Shown: positions 26,833 to 36,187 of the stretch, one piece after another
Position numbering within the stretch: position 1 is the first letter of the stretch
Layout: each line of letters opens with the position of its first letter
Assembly: GCF_022829445.1 (NCBI RefSeq)
Contig: NZ_JAKSXY010000073.1
Span: 35,842 to 99,841 of the forward strand
Direction of reading: 5' to 3'
Length of the DNA: 64,000 nucleotides
Source of the DNA: Methylobacterium sp. J-068
GTDB taxonomy: Bacteria; Pseudomonadota; Alphaproteobacteria; Rhizobiales; Beijerinckiaceae
The notes under the pieces: model-generated
What the model was told of the DNA's origin: nothing
Seen by the model: only the letters and a program-made list of their open reading frames with translations
Database searches by the model: none
Position numbers and translations under genes: made by a program

Positions 26833-26868
26833 GGCTGTCGCCGGACTTATTGGGCTGTCGTCGGACTT
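26833..26868. repeat. Direct repeats upstream of lptE
   Basis: ggctgtcgccggactt (26833-26848) and ggctgtcgtcggactt (26853-26868): 15 of 16 bases identical, period 20 bp. They lie between leuS and lptE. Confidence 0.65.
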
Positions 26869-26918
26869 CGGTTCGCCGTACAGAGCGGGCGGTACGAGCA
26901 AGCGGGATTGCGGCGGGC

Positions 26919-27479
26919 ATGATGCGTCTGGCATTGAGAGTGGCAGCGGGCGAACGTGTCCGCCGGGCGGCGCGCGTGGCCCTGGTCTCGGCGCTGGCGC
27001 TCAACCTCTCCGCCTGCTTCCGTCCACTCTACGGCCCCACCGCCTCTGGCGAGCCGATGGCGGCCCTGCTGGCATCGGTTCAGGTCGACGACGTGCTGAT
27101 GGCGCAAGGGCAGGAGCGCCTGGGGCATTACCTGCGCAGCGAGCTGATCTTCGATCTCGACGGCTCGGGCCAGACCGCGCCCAAGCGCTACCGCCTCAAG
27201 ATGCAGGGCAGCGAATCGGTGCAGACCCCGATCGTGTCCTCGCAGACCGGGCGCGCCGAGGCGGGCACGATCGTGGGCACGATCAAGTACGCGCTGGAGG
27301 ACTTGAGCGGAACGAAGATCATCAGCGAGGGCGTGGCCACATCGACGGCGACCTACGATCGCTCGATCCAGCGCTTCGCCAGCCTGCGCGCCGCGCGCGA
27401 CGCCGAGATCCGGCTCGCCAAGGTCCTGGCGGAACAGATCAAGACGCGCATCGCCTCGGTGCTGGTGACCAAGCCCTGA
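26919..27479 (+). CDS. lptE: LPS-assembly lipoprotein LptE
   Basis: A 186-residue outer-membrane lipoprotein that plugs the LptD barrel during lipopolysaccharide export. Signal region ends in the lipobox LNLSAC, followed by FRPLYGPT, the hallmark start of mature LptE (C-FxPLYG). I chose the ATG at 26919 (MMRLALRVAAGERVRRAARV), which gives a signal-peptide-like N-terminus; an ATG three bases on is equally possible. It lies between leuS and holA as in most alphaproteobacteria, with a 25-bp gap to holA. Confidence 0.9.
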   Translation: MMRLALRVAAGERVRRAARVALVSALALNLSACFRPLYGPTASGEPMAALLASVQVDDVLMAQGQERLGHYLRSELIFDLDGSGQTAPKRYRLKMQGSESVQTPIVSSQTGRAEAGTIVGTIKYALEDLSGTKIISEGVATSTATYDRSIQRFASLRAARDAEIRLAKVLAEQIKTRIASVLVTKP

Positions 27480-27504
27480 GGGTAGCGGCTCTGGGAAGCG
27501 CAGC

Positions 27505-28533
27505 ATGACCGCGGTCAAGGCCGGCGATGTCGACGCCCTGATCCGGCGCGGGCCCGATCCACGCATCGCCATCCTGCTCGTCTACGGGCCCGATACCGGG
27601 CTCGTCTTCCAGCGGGCCAAGGCCCTGGCGGAAGCCTATGTCCAGGACCCCGGCGATCCGTTCGCGATGGTCAAGATCGACGGCGACGTGCTGGCGCAGG
27701 ACCCGGGGCGCCTCGTCGACGAGGCCGGCACGGTCGGGCTCTTCGGAGGCAACCGCACCATCTGGGTTCGCGCGGGCAGCCGCAACTACGCGCCCGCGAT
27801 CGAGGCCGCGCTGAAGGCCGAGATCACCAACGCGCGCATCGTCGTGGAAGGGGGCGATCTCGGCAAGTCCGCGCCGCTGCGCACGCTCTGCGAGAAGTCT
27901 CCGAAGGCGCTCGCCCTCCCCTGCTATCCCGACGATGACCGGGCGCTCGCCGACCTCATCGACCGAACGCTTGGGGAGCAGGGCCTGCGCATCGCCCGCG
28001 ATGCCCGCGACGTCCTGGCCGCGAGCCTCGGCGGCGACCGGGGCGCCAGCCTGTCGGAGATCGAGAAGCTCGCGCTCTACGCCCGTGACCAGGGCGCGGT
28101 CAGCCTCGACGACGTCGAGGCGATCGTCAGCGATGTGGCCGGCAGCGTCCTGAACTCCCTGATCGACGCCGCCTTCGCGGGACGCAGCGGCGAGGTCGAG
28201 CGCGACTACCGGCGCTTTCGCCACGAGGGCATGGACCCCTCGGTGATGCTGGGCTCGGCCCTGCGCCACGCTCTCACCCTGCTGGCGACGCGCGTGGCCG
28301 GTGAGGGCCAGAGCCCCGGGCAGATGGTGGCGAACTGGCGCGGGCTGCATTTCCGGCGCAAAGCCCTCGTGGAAACGCAGCTCTCACGCTGGTCCCCGCA
28401 GGCCCTGCGCCACGCGGTCCAGCTGTTGCAGGACTCGGTGCTGGCCTGCCGCCGGGCAGACCCGGAACTGGCGCATGCGCATGCGTCGAGCGCGCTGCTG
28501 CGCATCGCCACCGAGGCCGCCCGGCGGCGCTGA
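27505..28533 (+). CDS. holA: DNA polymerase III delta subunit
   Basis: A 342-residue clamp-loader subunit that opens the beta sliding clamp. N-terminal AAA+-like domain with ILLVYGPDTGLVFQRAKALA (a Walker-A-like region lacking full ATP-binding function, as is normal for delta), the central LGEQGLRIARDARDVLAASLGGDRG and the helical collar domain ending AHAHASSALLRIATEAARRR. Follows lptE on the same strand, a conserved neighbourhood. Convergent with parB; a hairpin separates the stops. Confidence 0.93.
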   Translation: MTAVKAGDVDALIRRGPDPRIAILLVYGPDTGLVFQRAKALAEAYVQDPGDPFAMVKIDGDVLAQDPGRLVDEAGTVGLFGGNRTIWVRAGSRNYAPAIEAALKAEITNARIVVEGGDLGKSAPLRTLCEKSPKALALPCYPDDDRALADLIDRTLGEQGLRIARDARDVLAASLGGDRGASLSEIEKLALYARDQGAVSLDDVEAIVSDVAGSVLNSLIDAAFAGRSGEVERDYRRFRHEGMDPSVMLGSALRHALTLLATRVAGEGQSPGQMVANWRGLHFRRKALVETQLSRWSPQALRHAVQLLQDSVLACRRADPELAHAHASSALLRIATEAARRR

Positions 28534-28566
28534 GCGAGACCGTCTCCGCTTCGATCGAGCGGAGAC
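28531..28566. terminator. Convergent holA/parB hairpin, also a copy of a dispersed repeat
   Basis: A 9-bp stem gtctccgct (28542-28550) and agcggagac (28558-28566) with a 7-nt loop lies between the holA and parB stops, suited to bidirectional termination. The segment from 28531 is nearly identical to one at 63717-63749 and partly to 60056-60073, so it is a repeated element. Confidence 0.7.
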
Positions 28567-28570
28567 AGGA

Positions 28571-29470
28571 TCAGGCCTCGGGCAGGCTCACCCGGAAGCG
28601 GCGGCACAGACCATCGAGCTCGGCCGCGTTCTCGTAGCGGATACGGATCTCGCCAGCGCCCGCCACCTTCGATTTCAGCGCGACGGTGACCCCGAGCGCG
28701 CGCGCCATGGCCTGCTCCAGGGTGCGGATCTCGGCGTCCTTCTCGGCGGCGCGGCGCGGCCGGCCGGGGCGGGGGCCATCCCCCTCCGGTACCTCGGCGG
28801 AGGCCAACGCCTCGACCTCGCGGACGGAGAGCCCCTCCTCCACGATCCGGCGCGCCACGGCCTCGGCATCCCGCACCGCCAGGAGCGCACGGGCATGGCC
28901 CGCCGTGATCTCACCCGCAATCACGCGATCCTGGATCGAGGGGGAGAGCTGAAGCAGGCGCAGGGTGTTGGCAAGGTGGCTGCGGCTCTTGCCGAGGATC
29001 TCGGCGAGTTCGCTCTGGCTGTACTGGAACTCGCTCATCAACCGCTCGTAGCCGGCGGCTTCCTCGATGGCGTTGAGATCCGTACGCTGGACGTTCTCGA
29101 GGATCGCGAATTCCAGCGAGGTCCGGTCGTCGATCTCGACGGTGACCACCGGCACGTCTGTGAGACCAGCGCGCTGGGCTGCGCGCCAACGCCGCTCGCC
29201 CGCCACGATCTCGAAAGTGTCGGGAACGCCAGCCAGCGCCCGAACCACGATGGGCTGGATGATGCCACGCAGCTTGATCGAGGCCGAGAGCTCGTCCAGA
29301 TCGGCCTCGTTGAAGCGCCGGCGCGGATTGCGCGGGTTCGGGCGCAGGAACTCGACCGCAACCTTGCGCTGCGCCTGAGGTTTGCTCGCCTCCGCGTTGT
29401 CGTCGCCGAAATCGCCGATCAGGGCCGCGAGGCCACGCCCGAGCCGGGGCCGCACCACATCATCCGCCAT
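28571..29470 (-). CDS. parB: Chromosome-partitioning protein ParB
   Basis: A 299-residue CTPase/DNA-binding protein that loads at parS and slides to form the partition complex. The ParB/Srx domain includes PRRRFNEADLDELSASIKLR and the CTP-binding GERRWRAAQRAGL; the helix-turn-helix is SQSELAEILGKSRSHLANTL; the C-terminal dimerisation region ends SLPEA. Start taken at ATG 29470 (MADDVVRPRLGRGLAALIGD), the family N-terminus; a TTG start 15 bp upstream is weaker. Immediately downstream of parA in the same operon. Confidence 0.96.
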   Translation of the reverse strand: MADDVVRPRLGRGLAALIGDFGDDNAEASKPQAQRKVAVEFLRPNPRNPRRRFNEADLDELSASIKLRGIIQPIVVRALAGVPDTFEIVAGERRWRAAQRAGLTDVPVVTVEIDDRTSLEFAILENVQRTDLNAIEEAAGYERLMSEFQYSQSELAEILGKSRSHLANTLRLLQLSPSIQDRVIAGEITAGHARALLAVRDAEAVARRIVEEGLSVREVEALASAEVPEGDGPRPGRPRRAAEKDAEIRTLEQAMARALGVTVALKSKVAGAGEIRIRYENAAELDGLCRRFRVSLPEA

Positions 29471-29536
29471 CGCCACCTGCTTCAACTCCGGAACGCATCT
29501 AGGGGATCGAGCGAGGGCAGGGCGCCCTCGAAGACG

Positions 29537-30385
29537 TCAGGCCGCGACGGGCAGCCGACCTTCACGCTGAATGATCTCGGAGGCTAGGCGCAGATAGGCC
29601 TGCGAGCCGGCGCATTTGAGATCGTAGAGCAGCACCGGCTTGCCGTGGGAGGGCGCCTCGGACACGCGCACGTTGCGCGGGATCATGGTCTCGTAGACCT
29701 TCTCGCCCATGAAGCTGCGGACATCCGCCACGACCTGCGCGGAGAGATTGTTGCGCGGGTCGAACATCGTCAGCACGATGCCCTGGATAGTGAGACGCGG
29801 ATTCAGCGCGCCGCGCACCTGCTCCACGGTTCGGAGCAACTGGCTCAGGCCTTCGAGAGCGAAGAACTCGCATTGCAGCGGCACCAGCACCGCATCGGAG
29901 GCGGCGAGCGCGTTGATGGTCAGGAGGTTGAGCGAGGGCGGGCAATCGATCAGCACATAGGTCACGCCGGCCGTCGCGCCGGTCTCGCCGACACCCTTGA
30001 GGACGTTGCGCAGACGGTGCGCCCGGTCCGGCGCGCTCGCCATCTCGAGTTCCAGGCCGAGCAGGTCCATGGTGGAGGGCGCCACCATGAGGCGCGGCAC
30101 GGCGGTCGGCACGCAGGCCTGGGCGAGGGACGCCTCGCCCGCCAGTACGTGATAGGTCGAGACCTTGCGCTGGCGCCGGTCGATGCCGAGGCCCGTCGAG
30201 GCATTCCCCTGCGGATCGAGATCGACGACGAGTACGGTCTCGCCAATCGCTGCGAGAGCGGTCCCGAGATTGATCGCCGTGGTCGTCTTGCCGACGCCAC
30301 CCTTCTGGTTGGCCAGGGCCAGGATTCGCAGCGGCCGCTCCGGATTGCCTCCGGCGGCGGGGACGGATGTCGGATCGCTTGTCAT
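29537..30385 (-). CDS. parA: Chromosome-partitioning ATPase ParA
   Basis: A 282-residue deviant-Walker ATPase (KGGVGKTTTAINLGTALAAI) with the second motif VLVVDLDPQGNASTGLGI and DCPPSLNLLTINAL. Drives ParB-origin complexes to the cell poles. The ATG at 30385 overlaps the rsmG stop (ATGA), showing coupling in the operon mnmG-rsmG-parA-parB; the open frame upstream lies antisense to nothing useful and lacks family similarity. Confidence 0.96.
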   Translation of the reverse strand: MTSDPTSVPAAGGNPERPLRILALANQKGGVGKTTTAINLGTALAAIGETVLVVDLDPQGNASTGLGIDRRQRKVSTYHVLAGEASLAQACVPTAVPRLMVAPSTMDLLGLELEMASAPDRAHRLRNVLKGVGETGATAGVTYVLIDCPPSLNLLTINALAASDAVLVPLQCEFFALEGLSQLLRTVEQVRGALNPRLTIQGIVLTMFDPRNNLSAQVVADVRSFMGEKVYETMIPRNVRVSEAPSHGKPVLLYDLKCAGSQAYLRLASEIIQREGRLPVAA

Positions 30386-31020
30386 GAATCCACGCGAGAT
30401 AGGGTCGTGACACGGACGATCCGTGCATCCGACTCGGTTCGGCTCGGCACGAGATCGTAAACGAATTTCCACTGTCGCGCCGCGTCGGTCAATTCCGATT
30501 GGACATCGCGTCCCTTCGGAAACAGGCCGATGGTCCCGGTGGTCAACAGCGGTTCCGCCCAGGCGAGAAGCTGGGTGAGGGGAGCCAGCGCACGGGCGCA
30601 GACGACGGCCACACCCCGATGAGCGGCGATGGCCCCTTCGATCCGCGCATTGTGGATTCGAGCGGGGGCCTCGGTGAGGCGCGCGGTCTCCATGAGGAAG
30701 GCGCACTTGCGGGCATTGCTCTCGATGAGATCGACGCGAAACCCCGGACGATCGTGCCCGGCGATCGCCAGGATCAGGCCCGGCAGGCCGGCTCCCGCTC
30801 CGAGATCGAGCCAGGTGTCGGCATCGGGCGCCAGGGCGCGAAGCTGGAGGGCATCGGCGATGTGACGGGTCCAGACCGCGTCGAGCGTGCCGGGCCCGAC
30901 GAGGTTCTTCACGCCCTGCCAGCGCCGAAGCTGGGCCACGTAGAGATCGAGACGACGCGCCGTTTCACGTGAAACATCGGCCTGCGCGAGGACACGGTCC
31001 CGGTCGGGCTCAATGCCCAT
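30382..31020 (-). CDS. rsmG: 16S rRNA (guanine527-N7)-methyltransferase
   Basis: A 212-residue SAM-dependent methyltransferase (GidB). SAM-binding motif [18 protein letters not shown], followed by [17 protein letters not shown] and [20 protein letters not shown] chose ATG 31020 ([20 protein letters not shown]), overlapping the end of mnmG by 11 bp, over an ATG 33 bp upstream. The codons for VSRET at the N-terminus contain a parS site (30961-30976), an arrangement known in many Hyphomicrobiales. Confidence 0.94.
   Translation of the reverse strand: MGIEPDRDRVLAQADVSRETARRLDLYVAQLRRWQGVKNLVGPGTLDAVWTRHIADALQLRALAPDADTWLDLGAGAGLPGLILAIAGHDRPGFRVDLIESNARKCAFLMETARLTEAPARIHNARIEGAIAAHRGVAVVCARALAPLTQLLAWAEPLLTTGTIGLFPKGRDVQSELTDAARQWKFVYDLVPSRTESDARIVRVTTLSRVDS
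30961..30976. promoter_or_regulatory. parS site inside rsmG
   Basis: cgtttcacgtgaaaca contains the perfect palindrome gtttcacgtgaaac (30962-30975) and matches the 16-bp parS consensus at 15 positions. It is within rsmG, directly beside parAB, the expected location. Confidence 0.9.
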
Positions 31021-32893
31021 GGGCCGCGTCCCGTCGATCGGCCCGGCGGGCATGAGCGGCGAGGAGCGTCAGGGCGGCCGGGGTCACGCCCTCGATGCGT
31101 GCGGCCTGTCCCAGCGTACCGGGCCGGACCGTCTCCAGCTTCGCCCGCATCTCGTTCGAGAGACCGGGGATCGCCGCGTAATCGAGGCGGATCGGCAGGC
31201 TGACGCCCTCGTCACGGCGAAATGCCGCGATGTCCGCGCGCTGGCGATCGAGATAGACCGCGTAGGTCGCATCCGTGCAGAGCCGCTCCGCGACGCGCGG
31301 CGAGACGGCCTTGAGTTCCGGCCAGATCGCGGCAAGGCGCTCCCAGGTGATGTCCGGATAGGACAGAAGCTGGAATGCGCTCCGCCGGATGCCGTCCTGA
31401 TTGAGGTCGAGCCCCACCGCGCGAGCCTGGCTCGGCGTCAGGCTCAAGGCCTCGACCTTGAACCGTGCCGCGTCCAGGGCCTCCTGCGAGGCCGCGAAAT
31501 GCGCGGCGCGATGGCGGCCGACGCATCCGAGCGCGGCCCCCCGTGGCGTCAGCCGCTCGTCGGCGTTGTCGACGCGCAGGGAGAGGCGATACTCGGAGCG
31601 CGATGTGAACATGCGATAGGGCTCGCTGACGCCATGCGTCACGAGATCGTCGATCATCACGCCGAGATAAGACTCGGCCCGATCGAACGCCGAGAGCGCG
31701 GAGCCACCGGCGAGCCGGGCCGCGTTGATGCCCGCCACCAGCCCCTGCCCGGCCGCCTCCTCGTAGCCGGTCGTTCCGTTGATCTGACCGGCGAGGAACA
31801 GGCCCGGCAGGCGCTTGGCCTGGAGTGTCGCATCGAGTTCGCGCGGGTCGACGTAATCGTACTCGATCGCGTAGCCGGGGCGCAGGATCGTGGCCCGCTC
31901 CAATCCGGGGATCAGCGCGATGACGGCGCGCTGAACGCACTCCGGCAGCGCCGTCGAGATGCCGTTGGGATAGACGGTCGGGTCGTCCAGGCCTTCCGGT
32001 TCGAGGAAGATCTGATGGCCTTCGCGGTCGCCGAAGCGCACCACCTTGTCCTCGATGGAAGGACAGTAGCGCGGGCCACGGCTGGCGATGCCGCCGGAAT
32101 ACATGGGCGAGCGGTGCAGGTTCGCCCGGATCAGATCGTGGACCGCCTGCGTCGTCCGGGTGATCCCGCATTGGATCTGCGGCGTGGTGATGCGTTCGGT
32201 CAGGGTCGAGAACGGCACCGGCTCGTCATCGGCCGACTGCATCTCGAGGCCGGACCAAGCGATGGTGCGGCCGTCGAGCCGGGCGGGCGTGCCGGTCTTC
32301 AGGCGTCCGAGGGCGAAGCCATGCTGGTCGAGGGTCCGAGCCAAACCGACAGACGGGCCCTCCCCGACGCGTCCCGCCGGGATCTGGGTCTCGCCGATAT
32401 GGATCAGGCCCCGGAGGAAGGTGCCGGTGGTGAGAACGATCGCGGCGGCGTGGAGTGTGGTTCCATCGGCGAGGATCGCGCCGGCGACGCGTCCGTTCGT
32501 GACGACGAGATCCGCGACCTCGCCCTCGATCACGCGCAGGTTTGCGGTCTCGGCCAGGGCGGCCTGCATGGCGCGCGCATAGAGCTTGCGATCGGCCTGC
32601 GTGCGCGGCCCGCGCACCGCCGGTCCCTTACGGCGGTTGAGGAGGCGGAACTGGATGCCGGCAGCGTCGGCGGCGCGGCCCATCAGGCCGTCCAGGGCGT
32701 CGACTTCGCGCACGAGGTGGCCCTTCCCGAGGCCACCGATGGCCGGATTGCAGGACATGGCGCCGATGGTCGCCGCCTGATGGGTGACGAGAGCCGTCCG
32801 TGCGCCGATCCGCGCAGCGGCCGCCGCCGCCTCGACGCCGGCGTGGCCCCCGCCGACGACGATCACGTCGTAGGAATCAGGTGTGTGAAGCAT
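31010..32893 (-). CDS. mnmG: tRNA uridine-5-carboxymethylaminomethyl synthesis enzyme
   Basis: A 627-residue FAD protein (GidA) that works with MnmE to build cmnm5U34 on tRNAs. FAD motif [20 protein letters not shown], the conserved [20 protein letters not shown] and [12 protein letters not shown], and the C-terminal tRNA-binding region. I chose ATG 32893 ([17 protein letters not shown]), which gives family length, over the longer frame starting at 32992. Upstream gene of rsmG-parA-parB; the 145-bp gap to mnmE holds a parS-like site. Confidence 0.96.
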   Translation of the reverse strand: MLHTPDSYDVIVVGGGHAGVEAAAAAARIGARTALVTHQAATIGAMSCNPAIGGLGKGHLVREVDALDGLMGRAADAAGIQFRLLNRRKGPAVRGPRTQADRKLYARAMQAALAETANLRVIEGEVADLVVTNGRVAGAILADGTTLHAAAIVLTTGTFLRGLIHIGETQIPAGRVGEGPSVGLARTLDQHGFALGRLKTGTPARLDGRTIAWSGLEMQSADDEPVPFSTLTERITTPQIQCGITRTTQAVHDLIRANLHRSPMYSGGIASRGPRYCPSIEDKVVRFGDREGHQIFLEPEGLDDPTVYPNGISTALPECVQRAVIALIPGLERATILRPGYAIEYDYVDPRELDATLQAKRLPGLFLAGQINGTTGYEEAAGQGLVAGINAARLAGGSALSAFDRAESYLGVMIDDLVTHGVSEPYRMFTSRSEYRLSLRVDNADERLTPRGAALGCVGRHRAAHFAASQEALDAARFKVEALSLTPSQARAVGLDLNQDGIRRSAFQLLSYPDITWERLAAIWPELKAVSPRVAERLCTDATYAVYLDRQRADIAAFRRDEGVSLPIRLDYAAIPGLSNEMRAKLETVRPGTLGQAARIEGVTPAALTLLAAHARRADRRDAAHGH

Positions 32894-32949
32894 GAGTTTG
32901 ATTACGCGGGCGCCGTCCGCGCGGTCAACGTGCGCGATGCGAAGAAGCC

Positions 32950-32966
32950 TGTTTCCACGTGAAACA
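32950..32966. promoter_or_regulatory. parS-like site between mnmE and mnmG
   Basis: tgtttccacgtgaaaca carries the right half cacgtgaaaca and an inserted c in the left half, giving two mismatches to the 16-bp parS consensus. It is in an intergenic region beside mnmG, in the same 7-kb cluster as two better sites. Confidence 0.55.
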
Positions 32967-33037
32967 AGGGGCTTGTGCGGTGCCTCGAACACAGGGCGGC
33001 TGCGAATCGCGCTGCGATTCCATCGCCCGCACGCGGC

Positions 33038-34366
33038 TCATTTTCCGATGCAGAAGCCGGAGAACAGGCGGTCCAGCATTTCCTCGACACCGACATGACC
33101 CGCCACCTCGCCGAGGGCGCGAACAGCCAGCCGAAGGTCTTCGGCCGCGAGTTCGGGCAGGGCGCTTCCCCGTAGCAGCCGGTCGAGATGCTCGCGACAG
33201 CGCGTGAGACCTTCGCGGTGACGGACGCGCGTGACGAGGGCATCCCCGACCCCGCAGGCCGCCGTCGCCTGCGCCTCGATCAGGTTCAACAGCGAATCCA
33301 GGCCGAGGCCGGTATGAGCCGAGATGGGCAATGCGTGCCTATCGCCCGGACCAGGCGAGGCCGAGACGACATCCTGTTTCGTCAGGATCCGGATCACCGG
33401 TATGCCCGGCGATGTTTCCACGGCGCGATCATCTCCCGGTTCGCCCGGAGCCGCGAGCAGGAGGACGAGGTCCGCCTGCGCCACGCGGGCCTGCGTACGC
33501 CGGATGCCCTCGGCCTCGATCGCGTCGGTTGCCTCCCGCAGGCCCGCCGTGTCGACCAGGATGACGGGCAGGCCGCCGAGATCGCAGCGGATCTCGATGA
33601 CGTCCCGCGTCGTGCCGGGCGTCTCCGAGACGATCGCGGCGTCGCGTCGGCTCAGGGCGTTCAGGAGGGTGGATTTGCCTGCATTCGGCGGGCCCGCGAG
33701 CACCACGGTGAACCCGTCGCGCAGCCGCTCACCGCGGCGGTCATCCGCGAGGGCCCGCGCGATCTCGTCGCGCAGGGCGGTGGCCTCCTGCATCAGGGCC
33801 GCATCGAGGGCGGTCTCGTCGACGTCGCCCTCATCGGAGAAGTCGAGCGCCGCTTCCACGCCCGCCAGGAGGTCGATCAGCCGGGCCCGCCAATCCGCGA
33901 CCTGCCGGCCGAGGGCACCATCGAGCTGGCGCAGGGCTTGGCGCCGCTGCGCCTCGGTCTCGGCATCGATCAGGTCGGCGATGCCCTCGGCTTCGGTGAG
34001 ATCCATGCGGCCGTTGAGGAAGGCGCGGCGCGTGAAGGCGCCGGGCTCGGCGTGGCGGCAATCCGGGATCGTGGCGAGGGCGCGCAACACCGCCGCACGT
34101 ACGGCGAGGCCGCCGTGAAGATGAAGCTCCGCCATGTCTTCGCCGGTGAAGGTGCCGGGTCCCGGCATCCAGGCGATGAGGGCTTCGTCCAGCACATCGC
34201 CGTCCGACGTTTTCAGGGTTCTGAGGGAAAGGCGGCGCGGAGCGGGGAGGGTACCGGTCAGGGACCGGAGGATGGGGCCGGAGGCCGGGCCGCTGATCCG
34301 GATCACGCTGACGGCCGCGCGACCGAAGCCGGTCGCCGGGGCGTAGATGGTGGTGCCGTTCGTCAT
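33038..34366 (-). CDS. mnmE: tRNA modification GTPase MnmE
   Basis: A 442-residue tRNA-modifying GTPase, partner of MnmG. N-terminal tetrahydrofolate domain (TIYAPATGFGRAAVSVIRIS), helical domain, and G domain with G1 AGPPNAGKSTLLNAL, G2/G3 TPGTTRDVI and DTAGLRE, and the C-terminal catalytic CIGK that ends the protein. ATG 34366. The gene lies between rho and mnmG, a conserved alphaproteobacterial order. Confidence 0.96.
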   Translation of the reverse strand: MTNGTTIYAPATGFGRAAVSVIRISGPASGPILRSLTGTLPAPRRLSLRTLKTSDGDVLDEALIAWMPGPGTFTGEDMAELHLHGGLAVRAAVLRALATIPDCRHAEPGAFTRRAFLNGRMDLTEAEGIADLIDAETEAQRRQALRQLDGALGRQVADWRARLIDLLAGVEAALDFSDEGDVDETALDAALMQEATALRDEIARALADDRRGERLRDGFTVVLAGPPNAGKSTLLNALSRRDAAIVSETPGTTRDVIEIRCDLGGLPVILVDTAGLREATDAIEAEGIRRTQARVAQADLVLLLAAPGEPGDDRAVETSPGIPVIRILTKQDVVSASPGPGDRHALPISAHTGLGLDSLLNLIEAQATAACGVGDALVTRVRHREGLTRCREHLDRLLRGSALPELAAEDLRLAVRALGEVAGHVGVEEMLDRLFSGFCIGK

Positions 34367-34511
34367 CGGGCGGTTCCGTTAAGACGCGTCCGCCGCGCAG
34401 ATCGATTTACTAAGCCGGCGCAAATTCCAGTTTCGACAGGAAAGTTTTTATTTTCGGGCTTGCAGGGAAGCTGCCGGGCGAAGCCTTGAAGGGTCCCGGC
34501 CTGCCTTCGAG

Positions 34512-34554
34512 GTAAAAACGTCTCGGGGATGCGCGCCGGTGCCCGCATCCCCGA
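34512..34554 (-). terminator. Rho-independent terminator after rho
   Basis: An 11-bp stem tcggggatgcg (34523-34533) and cgcatccccga (34544-34554), loop cgccggtgcc, followed on the minus strand by a T5 run (plus-strand aaaaa at 34514-34518). It begins 11 bp after the rho stop and should end the rho transcript before mnmE. Confidence 0.85.
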
Positions 34555-34564
34555 TCGTCCCGCC

Positions 34565-35905
34565 TCAGGTGTTCATCGAGTCGAAGAAGTCGTTGTTGCT
34601 CTTGGTCTGGCGCAGCTTGTCCATGAGGAACTCGATCGCGTCGGTGACGCCCATCGGGTTCAGGATGCGGCGCAGCACGTAGGTCTTCTTGAGCGAATCC
34701 GGCGGAACCAGCAGTTCCTCCTTGCGGGTGCCCGAGCGCGTGATGTCGATCGCCGGGAAGATGCGCTTGTCCGAGACCTTGCGGTCGAGGATGATCTCGG
34801 AGTTGCCGGTGCCCTTGAACTCCTCGAAGATCACCTCGTCCATGCGCGAGCCGGTGTCGATGAGCGCGGTCGCGATGATCGAGAGCGAGCCGCCCTCCTC
34901 GATGTTGCGGGCCGCGCCGAAGAAGCGCTTCGGGCGCTGGAGCGCGTTGGCATCGACGCCGCCCGTCAGCACCTTGCCGGAGGAGGGGACGACGGTGTTG
35001 TAGGCGCGGCCGAGACGCGTGATCGAGTCGAGCAGGATGACCACGTCGCGGCCATGCTCCACGAGGCGCTTGGCCTTCTCGATCACCATCTCGGCGACCT
35101 GCACGTGGCGTGTGGCCGGCTCGTCGAAGGTCGAGGCGATGACCTCGCCCTTCACCGAGCGGATCATGTCGGTGACCTCCTCGGGGCGCTCGTCGATGAG
35201 CAGAACGATGAGGTAGCATTCCGGGTGATTGATGGTGATCGACTGCGCGATGTTCTGCATCAGCACAGTCTTGCCGGTGCGCGGCGGCGCCACGATCAGG
35301 GCGCGCTGGCCCTTGCCGATGGGGGCGACGATGTCGATGATCCGCGGGCTGAAATCCTTCTTGGGCGGATTGTCGAGTTCCAGCTTGAAGCGCTGCGTCG
35401 GGAAGAGCGGCGTCAGGTTGTCGAAATGGACCTTGTGCTTGATCTTCTCCGGATTCTCGAAGTTGATCGTGTTCACCTTCAGCAGCGCGAAGTAGCGCTC
35501 GCCGTCCTTGGGTCCGCGGATCGGCCCCTCGACGGTGTCGCCGGTGCGCAGGCCGAAGCGGCGGATCTGGGTCGGCGAGATGTAGATGTCGTCGGGGCCC
35601 GGCAGGTAATTCGAGTCGGAGGAGCGCAGGAAGCCGAAGCCGTCCTGCAGCACCTCGACGGTGCCCGCTCCGATGATCTCGACCTCCTTGGCAGCAAGCT
35701 GCTTCAGGATCGCGAACATCAGCTCCTGCTTGCGCATGGTCGAGGCGTTCTCGACCTCGACCTCCTCGGCGAAGGCGATCAGTTCGGTGGGCGTCTTGGA
35801 CTTGAGGTCCTGGAGCTTGACCTCGCGCACCGCATCGAGATCGGCCGCGACGATGCCGCCCTCGGCCGATTCGTCCACGGGAAGGGTATCGTACTGTGAC
35901 GTCAT
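34565..35905 (-). CDS. rho: Transcription termination factor Rho
   Basis: A 446-residue hexameric RNA helicase. N-terminal helical and cold-shock RNA-binding domain ([19 protein letters not shown], then [20 protein letters not shown]), ATPase with Walker [15 protein letters not shown] loop, R loop, and the Walker [17 protein letters not shown]. The start is ATG 35905 ([13 protein letters not shown]); the frame is open for a further 54 codons upstream but this part has no family similarity and is Ser/Pro/Arg-rich, so I treat it as leader. Upstream of mnmE; a T-run terminator follows. Confidence 0.96.
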   Translation of the reverse strand: MTSQYDTLPVDESAEGGIVAADLDAVREVKLQDLKSKTPTELIAFAEEVEVENASTMRKQELMFAILKQLAAKEVEIIGAGTVEVLQDGFGFLRSSDSNYLPGPDDIYISPTQIRRFGLRTGDTVEGPIRGPKDGERYFALLKVNTINFENPEKIKHKVHFDNLTPLFPTQRFKLELDNPPKKDFSPRIIDIVAPIGKGQRALIVAPPRTGKTVLMQNIAQSITINHPECYLIVLLIDERPEEVTDMIRSVKGEVIASTFDEPATRHVQVAEMVIEKAKRLVEHGRDVVILLDSITRLGRAYNTVVPSSGKVLTGGVDANALQRPKRFFGAARNIEEGGSLSIIATALIDTGSRMDEVIFEEFKGTGNSEIILDRKVSDKRIFPAIDITRSGTRKEELLVPPDSLKKTYVLRRILNPMGVTDAIEFLMDKLRQTKSNNDFFDSMNT

Positions 35906-36187
35906 GGGAGATTCGGAACCGGCGGAAGGGGCGAGGCGGGGCAGGGAAACGGAGGTTTCGCGGATGGGGGAGGTCGTGTTCAAATCGGGTCGTTCGGGGA
36001 GTTGATCGCCGGGCGCCTTTTCGGCGCCAGTCAGTCGGACCGTTTCGTGGAAAACGGCTCCGCGCATCGTCTTTGCGGAGCCTCAGGGCTCACGGATGCA
36101 GCACGGCGTAACGAGGAGAGACCTCATCGCTAGCGCGTTTTTCAAGGTTTCGCAAGCACCGGCATCGAGCACCGGCATCGAGCGCCG

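Noticed and set aside
35906..36187. Chromosome origin between rho and the Smr gene
   Set aside because: The region is not AT-rich and has no DnaA boxes (TTATCCACA-type). The parAB locus is origin-proximal but the origin itself is not seen.
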